A stretch of 64,000 bases of DNA from Riptortus pedestris (GCA_019009955.1 CM032230.1:102146001-102210000); one strand, 5' to 3'. Counted from the first letter of the stretch, positions 10,700 through 24,643 are shown. Translations and numbers: made by a program. The notes: a model not told the origin generated them from the sequence alone.

Positions 10700-12671
10700 A
10701 ATGTTTCTTTGTATTAAATAATTAAGTTGAAATTATACAAAGAGTACTTTTAGTTTGTCTAGTGCACGAAGGTGCTGTGTTAAATATGCATATTTCCCTC
10801 GTGCTGGAATATGTCCAGATAATGTCATCTCACATTCTATTCCCCATAAGCAAGTTTTTAATTTGAAACTGCACATTTTTAGTGGTTTAGCTGCTTAAAA
10901 TAAAAATCGCATGAGTGTCGATTTTTTATGGCTTAAAATTAACAAAAAAAATAACCAGTAATGTGTTTGGTGGCGATCAAATGAATATTAATGCCCCTAG
11001 GGTTTTCGGTACTAGAATGCTCAATGATAACATCACATAAGCACATTTATGTCATGTTAACAACATCAATAGCTCCAATCCAGGAAATTTAGGTAAATGT
11101 ATTCTAACTGTATATCATTACTGAGTGAAGATCAATTATTTCTCTATAAACCTTCGTATGAGTTTACGAGCCATAATTAAGAAAGTGACTTACTAGCATA
11201 AAAGTTTGTTGAATTAAAATCGTTTAGGGGTTAATGCTGGTTCAAAGGTGGTTCTATGGGCTTCATGATCTGTAAATGTATGCCGACATGTCATGATGAA
11301 CGAGCCTCAAGACGATCAGCTGTTTGTGGTACCAGCTGTACGGTATATTAAAGTTTCGTTTGCTGTTAGAGAGCAAACAGAGACAGGGCCACACACACGC
11401 ATTAATCCTGGAAGAGAGAGAGAGTGAAGGGCGGTCGATGAGTTGGCTTTGTTTCAAATATGCCCGAGAAACCGCTCTCAGAACATACACAGATGTTCGC
11501 CATCTCTCCAACCCTGTTTGTTTATTCGACAAATCTTCAAAGCTATTTCCTTTGACCAGAGCACTAAGCGGATTGAGCTATAAACGTCGTCCAAGAAGAA
11601 CAATTGAGACAATTAAAAAAACATAAGGCTCTATCCAAAGACATGTTTACCAGTGCCTTGATTATCTGGTCAAACAATACTAACACAAATAGATCTGGAG
11701 CTGATTTATTGAGTTACTTTCCGAGTCCTTTAACTGAAATTTTACGTACATTAAATGCAAGCACTGTATGCACATTATTTATATTATCGTTATTTTAAAA
11801 ATCTGACTGGTGACAAGCCCTCATGATTAGTAGTTTCTCTTTTATTAAATTTAATTATTTTAAATATAAATTAGGTGAAAACATCTCATGTAAGAAAGAA
11901 ATATGCCCTAATACCTTACTTATTCAATCTTCATTAAACTCTAAGTAATTTCGATTACATGAGCACCAAATTCATTTGGTTGTGTCTTGGAGGCACAGCC
12001 ATATATATCAGTAGTCAGTATGGTGATTACAAACAATTTGCTACCTGCGATACCTTAGTGAGAATTTAAGAAATAAAAGTTAAAAGGATATTGTGTCCAG
12101 TTAGTATTATTTTTTGACATTGTTAGGGAGTGAATATTATAATTGTTATATTTATATCTCTTTGTAATGGTAAGATAAAGGTTAGGCGTAAAACATATGT
12201 TTTGTAAAATTCATTAGATAGGCTTTTGTTTGGCAGTCATGAGTTTTTGTACTTAAGTACAGGCATATGCCAATTAGATTTGCTTAATTATAAGGAGGGA
12301 CTAAATCTTTGAAACAATGTCTTGTTCAAGTGTCACTGCTAAAAAATTATTATCCTGTGACTAACAACTACTGAAATTACTGGGCTACTCGGATGATAAG
12401 AGTTTTGTCCAAAAACCAATGAGGTTCCAAGATGCCATTGGCCAGGGAGATGTGCAAGTTTTGGAAATTCTTAGCAAAGTCATCTTCCTGGCAATACCGA
12501 AAACCGACACACATTCCAAAAGGTCGTTTTGAAGGAACAAGTGCCTCTGGCGACACATGTAGGATAGTAATAAACACTTCCAATGGGACATGAAATTTTA
12601 TCTTGAGGAAGCATGGAGTTGAAAGGAAAATTAGGATAAATATTAGTTAACATCAACTGCTCAAAAGCAAG
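9814..12671. other. Mostly unassigned; TA tract and two unexplained ORFs
   Basis: Contains a (TA)n tract at about 10650-10697. A locally GC-richer patch (11250-11640) has an open frame of 100 codons on the plus strand (11324-11626). The minus-strand frame 12377-12600 reads protein-like (LHVSPEALVPSKRPFG) but matches no family I recognise. Neither has enough support to be called a gene. Confidence 0.4.
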
Positions 12672-12870
12672 GGCTCAGGTTAGCCATGTGAGTTGGCGAG
12701 TTCGATTCCCGCATAGGCAGAGGAAATTATTTAATTCCCTAATTATTAATTGAAGGAATTATTCATTAAATAAAATCCTTAGTCCCACCCTTGCTAGTAA
12801 AGGGTGGTAACCTGTAGACAACCAGTCCCAATTAGACATAGTTGCAAAAACTGGACGTTAATAAATAATT
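12672..12870 (+). mobile_element. tRNA-derived SINE copy
   Basis: The head GGCTCAGGTTAGCCATGTG (box A-like) is followed almost at once by box B-like GAGTTCGATTCCC. The normal 30-40 nt between the boxes is missing compared with the copy at 62033, so the head carries an internal deletion. The body is nearly canonical (CCCACCCTTGCTAG..AAAGGGTGG, GTCCCAATTAGACATAGTT) and ends in an AATAAATAATTTATT tail. Confidence 0.8.
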
Positions 12871-15800
12871 TATTTATAGAAAGCAAACATATATTATTGT
12901 AGCTAGGGTACATTTTATAGATCATGTATCGCACCTCTACGTTGGAATACTGAAGAGATAGTTATATATTAACTCCATAAGTAAGTGTAATCAGAAAATA
13001 CCAATGAAACTATGAATAAAAATCGTTACTTTCAAACTATGAGCACCCCCCCCCCCCTTAAATGGGTTGGTATTTTTTTTCTACTATCTAGTGTGATTTT
13101 ATTGTTTGGGCTGCGGATCACTGGCTATAAGGAGGATATAGAACGATAAACGTATTGTAAGATAACCATTAATCTTGAAATGGAACATTTAAAAATTGTC
13201 ATCGCAGAAATAATTTGGAGGTCATGATTATGCTTTCACATATTATAAGTTATGAACTTTCATTTATTAAGTTATTATGTTTTATAACTTATTTTGAAGA
13301 ATAGTATAGATTCTTACTATGTATAGAAGTAAGAATAAATTCTCCTTCTTGATTCTGACTGGCATAATTCGATAGCTGAAGGGAAGGAGTCCTTCCGAAG
13401 TTTGGCAACGTTATTTCCTCAGGAAACATCGTTACCCGAAACGGATATTAATGTAACTTGCTTCGTTTTCACCCCTTCCAATCTTAACTCAAGGAGATCA
13501 GAATTTTTCCCCTGAATATTCCATAGATGTTGGGTGACCAGAATGGTGTATAAATGTTTCAATATATGAGAAATAATAGAGAACACGTTACTCAATAATC
13601 TTTTTGCCATCATATTGGACGTCTAAAATGAACACTGAATTAATTTTTAAGCATTTTTTTATGAGGCCGTGCTGCAAAAAAAAAATCTGAAGAAAAACAT
13701 GTTCAAAAAGCGTTACACGACAGGGGTGAAAATGAACTTTAATCCAATCCATCTACCAATTACTTTTGTTAGACGTAGGTAACTAATTAACTGCAAGCGT
13801 AGTAAATAGTTGTTGGAGAGACAATTTTAAAGTATATTACTTGCAGAAAGTAGTTATTTATTAAAACTAAATATAACCAACTACTTTCTTGAAACCCATA
13901 AATCTTATGGCCAAGTTTACTTTATTTTCGATGCGGGAAAAGGTGCTCTTTCTGCAGTCTGACGTAGCCCTGTAAATCAACCTCAAAGAATCTTGCTTAT
14001 GGGAAGGATACAAGTTAAAAGCATTGGGGAGTATAATAATAACTTTATTTCTTAGACTGTCTCTTGCAGTCAGTTGCCAATGTGATCATAGGTAACCTTC
14101 TCATGATGGATCACTGGCCTAGTCAATATTCTAGATTCCACCTCTTTCATATCATGTTCTTGAGATTAATCACATATGACAGCTGATGTGCTAATACAGC
14201 AATTGACCACAATGAATCCCTAATAATCATTCGAATTAATTTTAAAAACATTTCATCAGTTAATGTTAAAATTATATACAACGTTACATTAGTTAATACT
14301 GTTGAAAAATAGTCTGTATCTTTTAGTTAATAAGACATGGTTCAAAGTACTTATTTTAACTTAATGGCTGGCATTCACTGTGCCTATAATTTTTTTTTAT
14401 AGACTAATGCTTTTCAGAGGAAATAAAATTTTTGGATGTTTCAGCAAAACTATATTTTTATAAAACTTACTAATAACTGAATTGACTAATACACCCTCTC
14501 TTTTTGACTTACACTTTCCGTCCCAGTGGCCAAGGTATTCTGGTATTGACAGAGTCTTGGTATTTTCTACGAAATTTCCGGTTTTCAGATTTCAACAGAA
14601 TTATCGGTTCTGACTCTACCTGAACCCAATCTGACTAGTTTCTGCGCTAAGCGTCCCTGCTTATCTCGCAAACCCCCAAAACGGCTAACCTTGCAGTGTT
14701 GAAATTTCTTGTTTGCGAATGATACAATGTCTAATTGTGGTTCTATCCATTTAATCAAAATCGACTAATGAGGGGGGGGGGGGTAGAAGAATTGCTAAAA
14801 TGGAAAAAAAAATCAAAATTTCTCAGTACTTATTAGAGATACAATAAAATTGTGTTGTATCTTTTTCGTTTATCATGAAATGATTTATAAATTTGTTTTT
14901 ATATTAATAATTATCTATATTTTGAGCATAAATTATTATTATTATCTATAATCTTTGCGCTGAAAGTATATATTTTATTTTGTATCCCTAACTTCCAGCC
15001 TTTCTTTTTATCAAGTTTACTTTACTTTTTCGTCGTATAGAGCAGGTTAATATAATAATAGTTCACTTTTGGTATATTCTTTTTTTTTTTTTTAACTTTT
15101 CTTGTCATTACCGCATTGTATTTTAATTTGCAATAATCCTTTATTGCTGTATTTGTCTATTTGATAACTATTGTACCTTTTGGCAATAGATATGTAGATT
15201 TTTGAATTGAGTGGGTTTTTTAATTTCCGTACTTTTTCAGTCGGGTTTCTTAAAAAGATGGTGAATGTTGGTTTGCAGTAGCTTAATGTTCTTGTTCAGA
15301 GTAATCGTCCCGTTCATATAAATTTGAGTAGACCAAATTTTCGTCATCTACTAGTTTAAGATCTGAGTGAATTTAACAAATGTTTTCGAATGAATGAATA
15401 CTCATTCGAATCTGGTTAGGAGGAAAATTTGTAAAAAGGTGGGTAATCTGTAAAAAGTAGGAAAATCATTGATCTACTTTAATTCAAAATGAAAAACTCA
15501 GTCTCACCGGACTAGGTAATATGAGAGATTTCCCACAAGTTGGAATAAGAAACAGATTACGCTATCTCAATTTCTATTCTCTGTTTCTTCTTTAGTAAGA
15601 ACCCTATTTGACACAACTATTTAAATTTGAACAGAAAATGAGGTTTTTAGTGATTTCATGAACAGAAATGTGTTTATAACTTATATTTGAAGAGAAATGG
15701 AATTTTATTAAAGGCTAAAAAAATAAAAAAAGTGATATTCGTCTAAGAGAAAAAAATGTACAGAACAACTGTAGGACGTTCCAAAAAGAAAAGAAAAAAA

Positions 15801-16011
15801 GTCTACCTCAACAAAAGCGAGACGAGTTTTAAATTCTGAAGAACTTATGTTTTCCCATCAACTAAGCTATTTCCACAGTTGTTAAAAGAATGAAACATTA
15901 CATAAGTGTGTTTATGAATGTTAAAGATGACATAACATTCACATTCACTGAAGTGTTGCATTAAGTGACAATAAATATCATTTATAAGCCTTGCTTAACA
16001 TGATTTTTTTT
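12871..16011. other. Non-coding; no gene recognised
   Basis: About 3.1 kb without a credible ORF. It holds short C, G and T homopolymers (13045, 14770, 15080). A small minus-strand HINE-like scrap, AAATTTTCGTCATCTACTAG, lies near 15335-15357. Confidence 0.5.
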
Positions 16012-16699
<688 letters not shown>

Positions 16700-18990
16700 T
16701 TTTTCGAATTGTGTTAATGTTGGTGTTTTATTTAAATAAATTGTCTATATTCTTAACTTCATAATATTTTAAAATTAATTAGTTATAATTTTTTTTAAAG
16801 CTTTGTTTTACCTGAAATATAAATATTAAACTATTTGAAATATGTTTTAGTTAAAATTCTTTAATCACTATAAGGCAGTGGTTAATTTAAATCAATGACA
16901 AGAAGGTCTATCGAAAAAATGATTTGGAGTGATTAGTAATTAAAGTTGGTGAATACCGAAATTCCTCAAACTTTAATAAAAGGACTGATAAAGCCAGAGA
17001 TTTAAGTTTTGTGTCTTCTTCCTTTAGTTATATTTCCATTTAGTGCCCTTCTAGACATAATTATGCCAGGATCTGTATATGGCTATGTTATTTTAATTGT
17101 TTAGTGTGTAATAATTATTATTGAAAATTACTATTTTCAATTTATTGATAGTATTTTGTTAATAATTAAAAATGTTTGTCAAGTTTCATTTATATTCTTT
17201 TCACTACCCTGATGTTTCCATACAATATTGTTTGTTTCATATAAAAATGGTATACCAATGAGTGTATCAAAAACCACCTTTAACCACTCCTTTACCGTTT
17301 CCTTCTTTCTATTTTTTTTTGCTATACGCTTTATTGTGCACAATTTAGTTATGAGTAAATCGCGGGTGTTACGGAACTAATTTAAATAAATAAATAAAAA
17401 TAAAAAATAAAAGTTTTATTTCATTGCGTATTCATCATGGTGACATAATTCTCTCTTAGCTTGAATAAAAACATTGTTTAAGGACTAACTACCGTTTTTG
17501 GATGTTCAACATTGATTCGTGATATATTATGTATATATTCGTGATATGCTACGTAGTAAAAAATTAAGATACAGTATAATTTCCGAAGATTACAAGAAAA
17601 GAAGTATACAAAATTTAAGTATTCCTTGGTTAGCTGATCTGCCTCTTCATTACCATCAAGTTTCATAGTGTATCGCATCTTATTTTATTTTATGAATAAG
17701 TGGAGTAGATCAGTCGAATGGGGTTTGCTTTGACAAGAACCATCTGAGTTCGCATCCCGAGATGTGAGTTATCAATTTTCTTTATCTGTTCAATTAGCGA
17801 CCATATTTGTTGATTGTGTTCTCCATGACAACTCAGGATAATGAAATAATTGAGGAATTACTCTAATGAAGAAGTAGCTCGAAAACTCCAACAAAATGAA
17901 GGAATTCATTAATGTCCCCATGATCTTCCACAAAATGTGAAATACTGTGCATATGCATTATTATTATTATTATTTTATATTTGGATTGAATATGAACTGT
18001 CCAGTATTTAGACTTTATTTCCCCCTCAATCACCTGAAACTATGTTTAATAATTGGTCGGAATTTCAGATGTTTTTTTTCCTTCTTATTCCAATAAAAAG
18101 TATTTTTCATGAATACAAATAGCTATATTTACATTTTGATCAAATCGTAGCTCCTATATTCCTATATTTATTTTTCATTTTCGCATTATGTTTGCATTGC
18201 CACTAAATAATATGATTCAACTTTTTTTTCAACACCAGTAAAGTATGAGACAGGAGACGGATGTACAAAGTTTGAACATTATACAACAAAATAATAATGA
18301 AAAACATATTCTCAACTCAATGAGCAATATATGGTTTTGAATAAAACGAATGATTCTTAGGAAACTCATGGATTTATGTGACAACTTCTAAATAAATCCA
18401 ATCTTCTGTTAGTGAAAAAGAAAATTATAAAAGAATGTATGAGGTCGTAAGTTATTCTCATGTCACACCAAAGAAGTTCTACTTGTCGACCGAAAATCGG
18501 AAGTAAAGTTTTTTAAATTTACATTGTTTCTTAATACAAAAAAAGATATTGTAAACTCAGTTTGCTATTACATTTTTTTCCGTCGATAGAATTAATATTG
18601 TATAAAGAGTTTGCATTACAGACCTGAAGATGAGTTTTGAATTCATTCTTTTTATAATGATTTATTGTTAATCTATAATAATAAGCTAATACTCTACCGT
18701 ACCGACTTGGAATGAGAATGGCGATGAAAGCAATTGAAATAAATAACCTTTAGAAAATAGCCAAATGAGAAAGGTCTGTGAGCGGCTGAATGGAACGAAA
18801 GAGGGCTTCGATGGTAGTAGGTGTTAGTGAGCAGATTACATTGACTGGACTTGGAGTGGGCCAATTGACACTTCCGGCAGTCTATTGTAGCCCAGTTCAC
18901 CAATCATTCCTTCATTCTCGTATCTTCTTATTCCATCCTCTGTGTTATCTATTGAAATGAACGAGTCTTTTGGATTAGTGATAAATAGAG
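16700..18990. other. Non-coding; no host gene recognised
   Basis: AT-rich sequence. A tRNA-like box B motif GAGTTCGCATCCCG near 17745 hints at another degraded SINE head, but no shared body follows. A short RNase H-like remnant is listed separately. Confidence 0.4.
17620..17665 (-). pseudogene. Possible RNase H motif remnant
   Basis: The minus-strand frame reads GNEEADQLTKE, which resembles the conserved GN..AD.LAK motif of retroelement RNase H domains. The surrounding sequence gives no further support, so this may be a very short LINE relic or chance. Confidence 0.25.
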
Positions 18991-19009
18991 CCCTATACAT
19001 TACATACTC

Positions 19010-19215
<206 letters not shown>

Positions 19216-19409
19216 GAATGAAAGAGGGTTACCTGCCTATTACATGGTCGGTTTTTAAAAACGTGCAATTTTTTTTTGTAATAATGATCATGCATACAAT
19301 ACATATCTCATGCAAATTAGTCGTGTTCTTAAATCAAAAGAAATATCATATAGGGTTTTGCAGAGGTATGATTTATTTATGTATATTAAAGTATAATTCT
19401 ATGTCCTTA

Positions 19410-19661
19410 TGAAAATCAAACAAAGGTATCGAAAACATTCCGGGTATGCGTTACAAACATTATACAGTTAGTCATTCAGGTAATTTTGTTGGTCCTAAAA
19501 AAGAAGTCCATACACAAATGATTAAATCGTTGTGGGCAAGAGTTAAAAGAAGGAACAAAAAGGAATATGGAACCAGAAAATCCCTTCTCGACTCATACCT
19601 TTGTGAGTTTGCTTACAGAACAAGATACGAGAACGAGACTATATTTGAGATAAATCTTTGA
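19410..19661 (+). pseudogene. Merlin-type (ISXO2-like) transposase C-terminal relic
   Basis: The frame reads GIENIPGMRYKHYTVSHSG, then NFVGPKKEVHTQMIKSLWARV and SYLCEFAYRTRY. The order H-T-V-x-H-S, then VHTQ.IE..W...K, then a closing YL.EF..R is the C-terminal half of the DDE domain in IS1016/Merlin transposases. An in-frame stop lies just upstream near 19412 and no N-terminal two thirds were found nearby, so this is a decayed fragment. It should contain the last acidic catalytic region, but the catalytic residues cannot be assigned with certainty by eye. Confidence 0.65.
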
Positions 19662-20525
19662 GAGGATATTTTTCCCCTAAATGAATGGTTCAATGAACTG
19701 TATATTAAAGTATACTTTTTGATTACATTTAAAACTTGTTAAATACATTATTTCAAACATATGTTCATTACTTTTATCAATTTAACGATAATATAAATCA
19801 CTGTTTTAGAAATAAGTAACTGATGTGGGTAAAGTTAAAAAGACCCTTTTCTTTTTTACATCATTCCGAATTAAACACAATTAAATTGGAATCAATAATT
19901 TGTAAGGCGTAAGTTTTATTTTCTTTTAGTCATTCCGTAATTCAATTAATGGTGGACAAAAAAAATATAAGCCAAAACAACATTAAAATCAGTGCCTGAA
20001 TATTTAATTTTTTTTTTTTGTGCTTCAATTTACTACGAAGACATGAAGGAACCCACGTGTAATTATGTCACACTTTCTAAAAGGACCAGGCTAAAATATT
20101 AAAGTTCCGTATTGATGAGTTGGAGTTTTGTACTCTTTTGTTGAGTACTATAGGAAAGGAATTTCGCTTCCAGACAGATACTAGTTGACAGCCCTGTCCA
20201 AGTGTCAAGTTACTGGCTGTTTTTTCATTTCTCTCTCCTTTTCGCTTTCCTCTACCCTCTTCCTTTAATATATTGCCATCGTTTCTTTTTCTGACTATTC
20301 ACAATTATCCGCACAGTTCCTAAAAGTGCTATTGCCTCTTCTATCTGCTTGGATCGCTCAAACCATAATGGATTCCATAACCCCATCAATCGATGCTCTT
20401 GTCTGCCTCTTCCTGCTCTTTATTATTCTATAACTTTTTGAATAGTTTTCTCCAAAAAATCGTCGTTACCGCAAACTACATACGTTGCAAAAAGGTTATC
20501 ATATTAAATACCATATGTATGTGTT
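19662..20525. other. No gene recognised
   Basis: AT-rich sequence after the Merlin relic. No inverted end that would close the Merlin element was recognised. Confidence 0.45.
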
Positions 20526-21118
20526 AGGAGATTTCCCTTGTGGGAAATCAGATATTGAGGTCGTACTCATGACGCGATGTTCGAAATTTTTCTTTAAATG
20601 TCCATCGATCCTACCTAGGATATGACGAAAGTGTGTTCCGTTCAAAACGGTATATATATATATATATATCTTTATATATTTGTTTGTTACCGTTCTAGCG
20701 TTCGCAATTATTGTTTAATCGCTACCAAACTCGATATTTCGTCGTTTTATGTAAAAAGAAAGATCAAGTTCGTTAACGGCTGAAATCGGACCAGGGGGAG
20801 GGGGGGCGTTGGTTAAAGGTGGAGAGTTCTGAAAATTCGAAATATCTCCGTTATTATATGTAGGATCGAAAAAAAGTATAGAGTCAATCTTATAGAAGAT
20901 TGAATGTACTATAAATATTGTTATATACATGTATTCTCTATCTTGAATATTAACCGAGATATTTGCATTTTTCACTTTTCAGCCTTCAACAAACCCCCAC
21001 TTGTACTCATGCTACATAAACTATTCTCCGTTATGTAATAAACCACATCATTTGAAGCTTGAATTCCACATATTATTTTCAAGAGACTTTATTTTACGAG
21101 ATACATATGACGACTTTT
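20526..21118 (+). mobile_element. HINE-like element, 3' end degraded
   Basis: The 5' palindrome is slightly altered (GATTTCCCTTGTGGGAAATC). A short TA tract (about 20651-20685), the core and the GCCTTCAACAAACCCCCACT block follow. The copy breaks down after ATATGACGACTTTTTTT without a recognisable 3' hairpin. A second short 5'-end scrap, TTTAGCAGATTCTTCAGGGA, occurs at 21141-21162. Confidence 0.75.
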
Positions 21119-21199
21119 TTTATTTATGAATGCCATTTTTTTTAGCAGATTCTTCAGGGATTATTTGTAAAGTATTTCATACATTATTTGTTAAATGTC

Positions 21200-21350
21200 T
21201 CAAAATGAAAGGCTTTTAGTCATTAGAATTGGGACTAGTCGGGTCACTCTAACTGCGAAAACTCAGGTGGCGTCTCCGAATCCAAATGCAAATCTCACTG
21301 AGGATTCAGCCCAGGTCGCCCGTCCCGCTCCCTAGTCAATTATCCAATTA
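21200..21350 (-). mobile_element. Possible diverged SINE
   Basis: The minus strand contains GGGCTGAATCC (weakly box B-like), followed about 70 nt later by GACTAGTCCCAATTCTAATG. The latter resembles the body motif GTCCCAATTAGCCATAG of the window's SINE family. Divergence is high. Confidence 0.3.
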
Positions 21351-21707
21351 ATTAATTTTTCCATTTTATATGGAGAGCAAATATTAGTATTACTTCTGCC
21401 GGGCATGGTAGGGTCCCAATTAACATTTTTTAGAAACAAAAATCTTATAGATTTGTTTTTCTCACTGGTTCTCAAAAAAAAACTTGAACTTGTTTAGATT
21501 TGATAATTGGAAGTTTATCGAAAGGTCATAGGAAGCCGAATGGGTTGACAGTCAATCGATAAGGTACAGAGTCCATCCACGGTCATGACCTCTCTCTCTC
21601 AGCAAAACAATTACACGAATTAGCGACCCAATGCAGCTGACAATCTCACTAATGAACGCTTCGATTATAATGCAGTCTCTAAGCCTTAATTTAGGATTTG
21701 AGCCTTA

Positions 21708-21935
21708 ATCGTGATTTTCGAACAATTCCCTCTAAATATCTATTGACACCTACCTAGGAGACAACAAAAATGAAGACCTTTCAAAATTATACAAATACCA
21801 ATCTAGGCTGTTACCGCTATAGCGGTCGCAAGTTTGGTTTGATCTTGACCGAACTTGAAATACACGCCTTTCTTGTAAAACTGACGATTAAGTTTAAGGT
21901 TAATGCTGAAACCAGATCGGGAAGAGAGGATCCTC
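21708..21935 (+). mobile_element. HINE-like internal fragment, diverged
   Basis: Contains the ordered blocks GTGATTTTCGAACAATT, CTACCTAGGAGACAACAAAA, TACCGCTATAGCGGTCGCAA and a degraded continuation. The TA tract is absent. Both termini are missing. Confidence 0.55.
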
Positions 21936-21989
21936 GTAATTATAAGTCAGATTGAAGATTTTCATATAAGCAAATTTGTTGCATAATTA

Positions 21990-22385
21990 ATTTTTGTGAA
22001 AATGCTGGTCTACACTTTTTCTCAATAGAAATTGATAAAAACTGGCAACACATGTGAAACGAAACACAGAACAGTAAACTAAAAACTATTAAAACCACCA
22101 TCCGTCTATGGAAATATTCGACAAGAGACAACAGAAGAGATGAAGTCGTATTAGGAAGACTCCGAATAGGGCCCACAAGATTTACGCATGGTTATCTTAT
22201 GACAATAGAACAACCCCCTATTTGTGGGAAGTGTGTGTTGACTATCTACCACGTATTAATGGAATGTCATAAGTATACAGATATTAGATTTAGAAGTGGC
22301 CCTTGGAGATGACCCCAAAGAGCTAGATAAATTGTTTAATTTTGTGAAAATTACGAATTTATACAAAGAAATTTAAACTACAATT
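21990..22385 (+). pseudogene. LINE ORF2 C-terminal relic
   Basis: The translation shows RRDEVVLGRLRIGPTRFTHG, then EQPPICGKC and IYHVLMECHKYTDIR. This is the C-terminal zinc-knuckle-like region (RLRIGHT..TH.YL, PP.C..C, H.L..C) shared by Jockey/I-type ORF2 proteins. Stops and the loss of everything upstream show that it is a dead fragment. It ends at a T-rich stretch near 22385. Confidence 0.65.
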
Positions 22386-22439
22386 TTTTTTTGTTTCCTC
22401 GTTTATATTGTTAAATGGCGATATATATGAGATGCCAAA

Positions 22440-22575
22440 AAGTGAGTTTTAGATATTACAGGGCAATGATAACCTAGTAGTTTTGCGCCCTAAAACTCTA
22501 CGAAAGAAACAAACTTTTTCTCTATCTTGAATATAATCGAGATTTTTGAACTTTCAGTCTTCAGAACCCACATCA
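22440..22575 (+). mobile_element. HINE-like fragment
   Basis: Contains TTCTCTATCTTGAATATAAT, then CGAGATTTTTGAACTTTCAG and TCTTCAGAACCCACA, corresponding to the block just before the 3' part of the long copies. Confidence 0.45.
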
Positions 22576-22598
22576 CACCAACGCATTTTAGCAATACG

Positions 22599-22599
<1 letters not shown>

Positions 22600-22630
<31 letters not shown>
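22600..22630. repeat. (TA)n tract
   Basis: A short TA microsatellite immediately 5' of the 48-bp minisatellite; its sequence grades into the first degenerate unit. Confidence 0.85.
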
Positions 22631-22633
<3 letters not shown>

Positions 22634-22661
22634 ACCTACAATATAAAGAGATACACATACT

Positions 22662-23140
22662 GCTTGAGCACCTATACATATTCCTACATCATACACAGAT
22701 AAACGTACGGCTTGAGTACCTACACACATACCTACAGCATAACCAGATATGCCTACGACTTAAGTAGCTATACACATACCTACAACGTAAACAGATATAC
22801 ATACCGGCTTGAGTACCTGTACATATCCCTACAACATAAACAAATAAACGTACGGCTTGAGTACCTACACACATACCTACAGCATAACCAGATATGCCTA
22901 CGACTTGAGTAGCTATACACATACCTACAACGTAAACAGATATACATACGGCTTGAGTACCTGTACATATACCTACAGCATAACCAGATATGCCTGCAAC
23001 TTGAGTAGCTATACACATACCTACAGCGTAAACAGATATACATACGGCTTGAGTACCTGTACATATACATACAACGTAAACTGATATATGTACATACGGC
23101 TTGAGTACCTATACATATACATACGACATAAGCAGATGCT
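22662..23140. repeat. 48-bp minisatellite with 144-bp higher-order period
   Basis: Units begin with a GCTTGAG-like motif at 22662, 22710, 22758, 22807, 22855, 22903, 22951, 22999, 23047 and 23099, spaced 48-49 bp except for the last (52). Three unit types (TACCTACACAC.., TAGCTATACAC.., TACCTGTACAT..) alternate as a triplet, giving a 144-bp period repeated about twice before types blend. Because 48 is divisible by 3, several frames stay open on both strands and encode 16-residue repeats. There is no start context or flanking gene to suggest that these are expressed. Confidence 0.9.
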
Positions 23141-23160
23141 TGAGTACCAATATTCTTCAT

Positions 23161-23660
23161 AAATATTTTTTGGTGGTATTAAAAAGAATTACATGCCAAA
23201 ATGTCTTTTATAACTCCCGATTTAGAAGTGATGGGAGTATAGGAATTCTTCAACATAATGATCGCTAAAAGGGGACTTCATCATCGGATTGAGGAAGTTA
23301 CAAATTGAAATAAAAAACAGACCCACTGTGTCAACAACAAACGTAGGAAAGATTAAAGGATTCGTAATAAACCCATATAAAAGGGGTTCGATTTATTTTG
23401 GAGCTCCTAACTGATCTTCTCTCCTTCAAATTAAGTTTTCTCTTCAACTATTCAATGTATCTCATTATTTATTTTTTTTATGAAGGATGAGGAATTCTAT
23501 TTAAATTTGAAAAGATACTCAAATTACAAGTTTAGAAAGCAACTTAAAAAAATATCCTATTTTCTATGTACTTTTTTCCTGTAACCTTAAACCTGATTTT
23601 TACCACTGGTTTTCTTGATTTATAACAAACAATTTGTTGAACCATTTACTAAAGCATTAA
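23161..23660. other. No gene recognised
   Basis: AT-rich, with no protein-like frame and no recognised repeat ends. Confidence 0.45.

Positions 23661-23699
<39 letters not shown>
23661..23699. repeat. (TA)n tract
   Basis: A TA microsatellite directly upstream of the LINE RNase H fragment. Confidence 0.9.
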
Positions 23700-23703
<4 letters not shown>

Positions 23704-24643
23704 AAATCACCATATAACCTATACAAATATACGACCATACACACGGACAACGCAACACTCATTTACTCAATACGCAACCCTACTATACAAGACCTGGAAA
23801 AAAATTAGACAAATATTGTGGAAATTATATATTTAAATCTACACATATACATAGACTGGATAAAAGCCCATTCAGGAAATATTGGAAACGACCAAGCTGA
23901 CACGTTAGCAAAAGAAGCCTTAAAAAAGACTTGCGTACCGACACAATACATAAGTGGAACAGAGAATGGGCGACATGTAACAAATCTTACGGGTTACATG
24001 AGTACATACCACATACTCACAACTACAACACAATTAAGAATCACCATTACAAATGCACACAATTTCTAACGGAACAAGGGCATTATTTAACAAGATTTAA
24101 AATTCAAGACAATGACAAATGTACTTGCGACTCTGACAACACAAACGTTTTTACACATACATTATGTCAGTTCAACATTTAATCAAAATATATCAAATTT
24201 AATAATGAACATAATTTTAAAAGGAGGTAATTGGCAAGAACCACCTCATATTATATTTAACAAATATAATAAAGAACTTATAAAGTTTATCAAAAGTATA
24301 GATATGGATGTAGCAGAAATACATTAGAATGTAAAGTTGATTGTGAGGTATGGGAATTATAATTCAACATATTTACCTTATATAGACTCGCATATTAAAC
24401 ATCGGTTGAGTTTAACTGTAATTGATTAGTTTTTTTTTCTTTTTTTTTCTGTTTTTATTTTATTTATTTATTTTTTCATTTCTTTTATAAATTTTATTTG
24501 TAATTATCTTACTTATTTTAATATTTTATATATTGTAAAATGCATTTAAACATAATCATACATGTAATATGCCATATGACAATGGAACATGTATTCAAAT
24601 AAATAACTTCTCATAGGGTTACTATGGGGAGAAATATATATAT
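23700..24643 (+). pseudogene. LINE 3' fragment with RNase H domain
   Basis: The translation shows TDNATLIYSIRNP, then WIKAHSGNIGNDQADTLAKE. This is the H-x-G-x-x-GN-x-x-AD-x-x-AK signature of the RNase H domain carried by I/R1/Loa-group LINEs. A shifted frame continues with LTEQGHYLTRFKIQDNDKC and CD...H, the usual C-terminal knuckle, and a third frame gives a short tail ending near 24327. At least two frameshifts separate these pieces. The 3' UTR ends in (AT)n at 24634-24650, which became the target of the Jockey element. This lineage differs from the downstream element, which lacks RNase H. Confidence 0.75.

Noticed and set aside
11324..11626. 100-codon frame as a gene, or the surrounding patch as a solo LTR
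   Set aside because: No recognised domain, and no matching TG..CA ends with a flanking duplication could be shown.
22662..23140. CRISPR-like array
   Set aside because: The units are contiguous with no unique spacers between constant repeats, and the setting is eukaryotic; this is a minisatellite.
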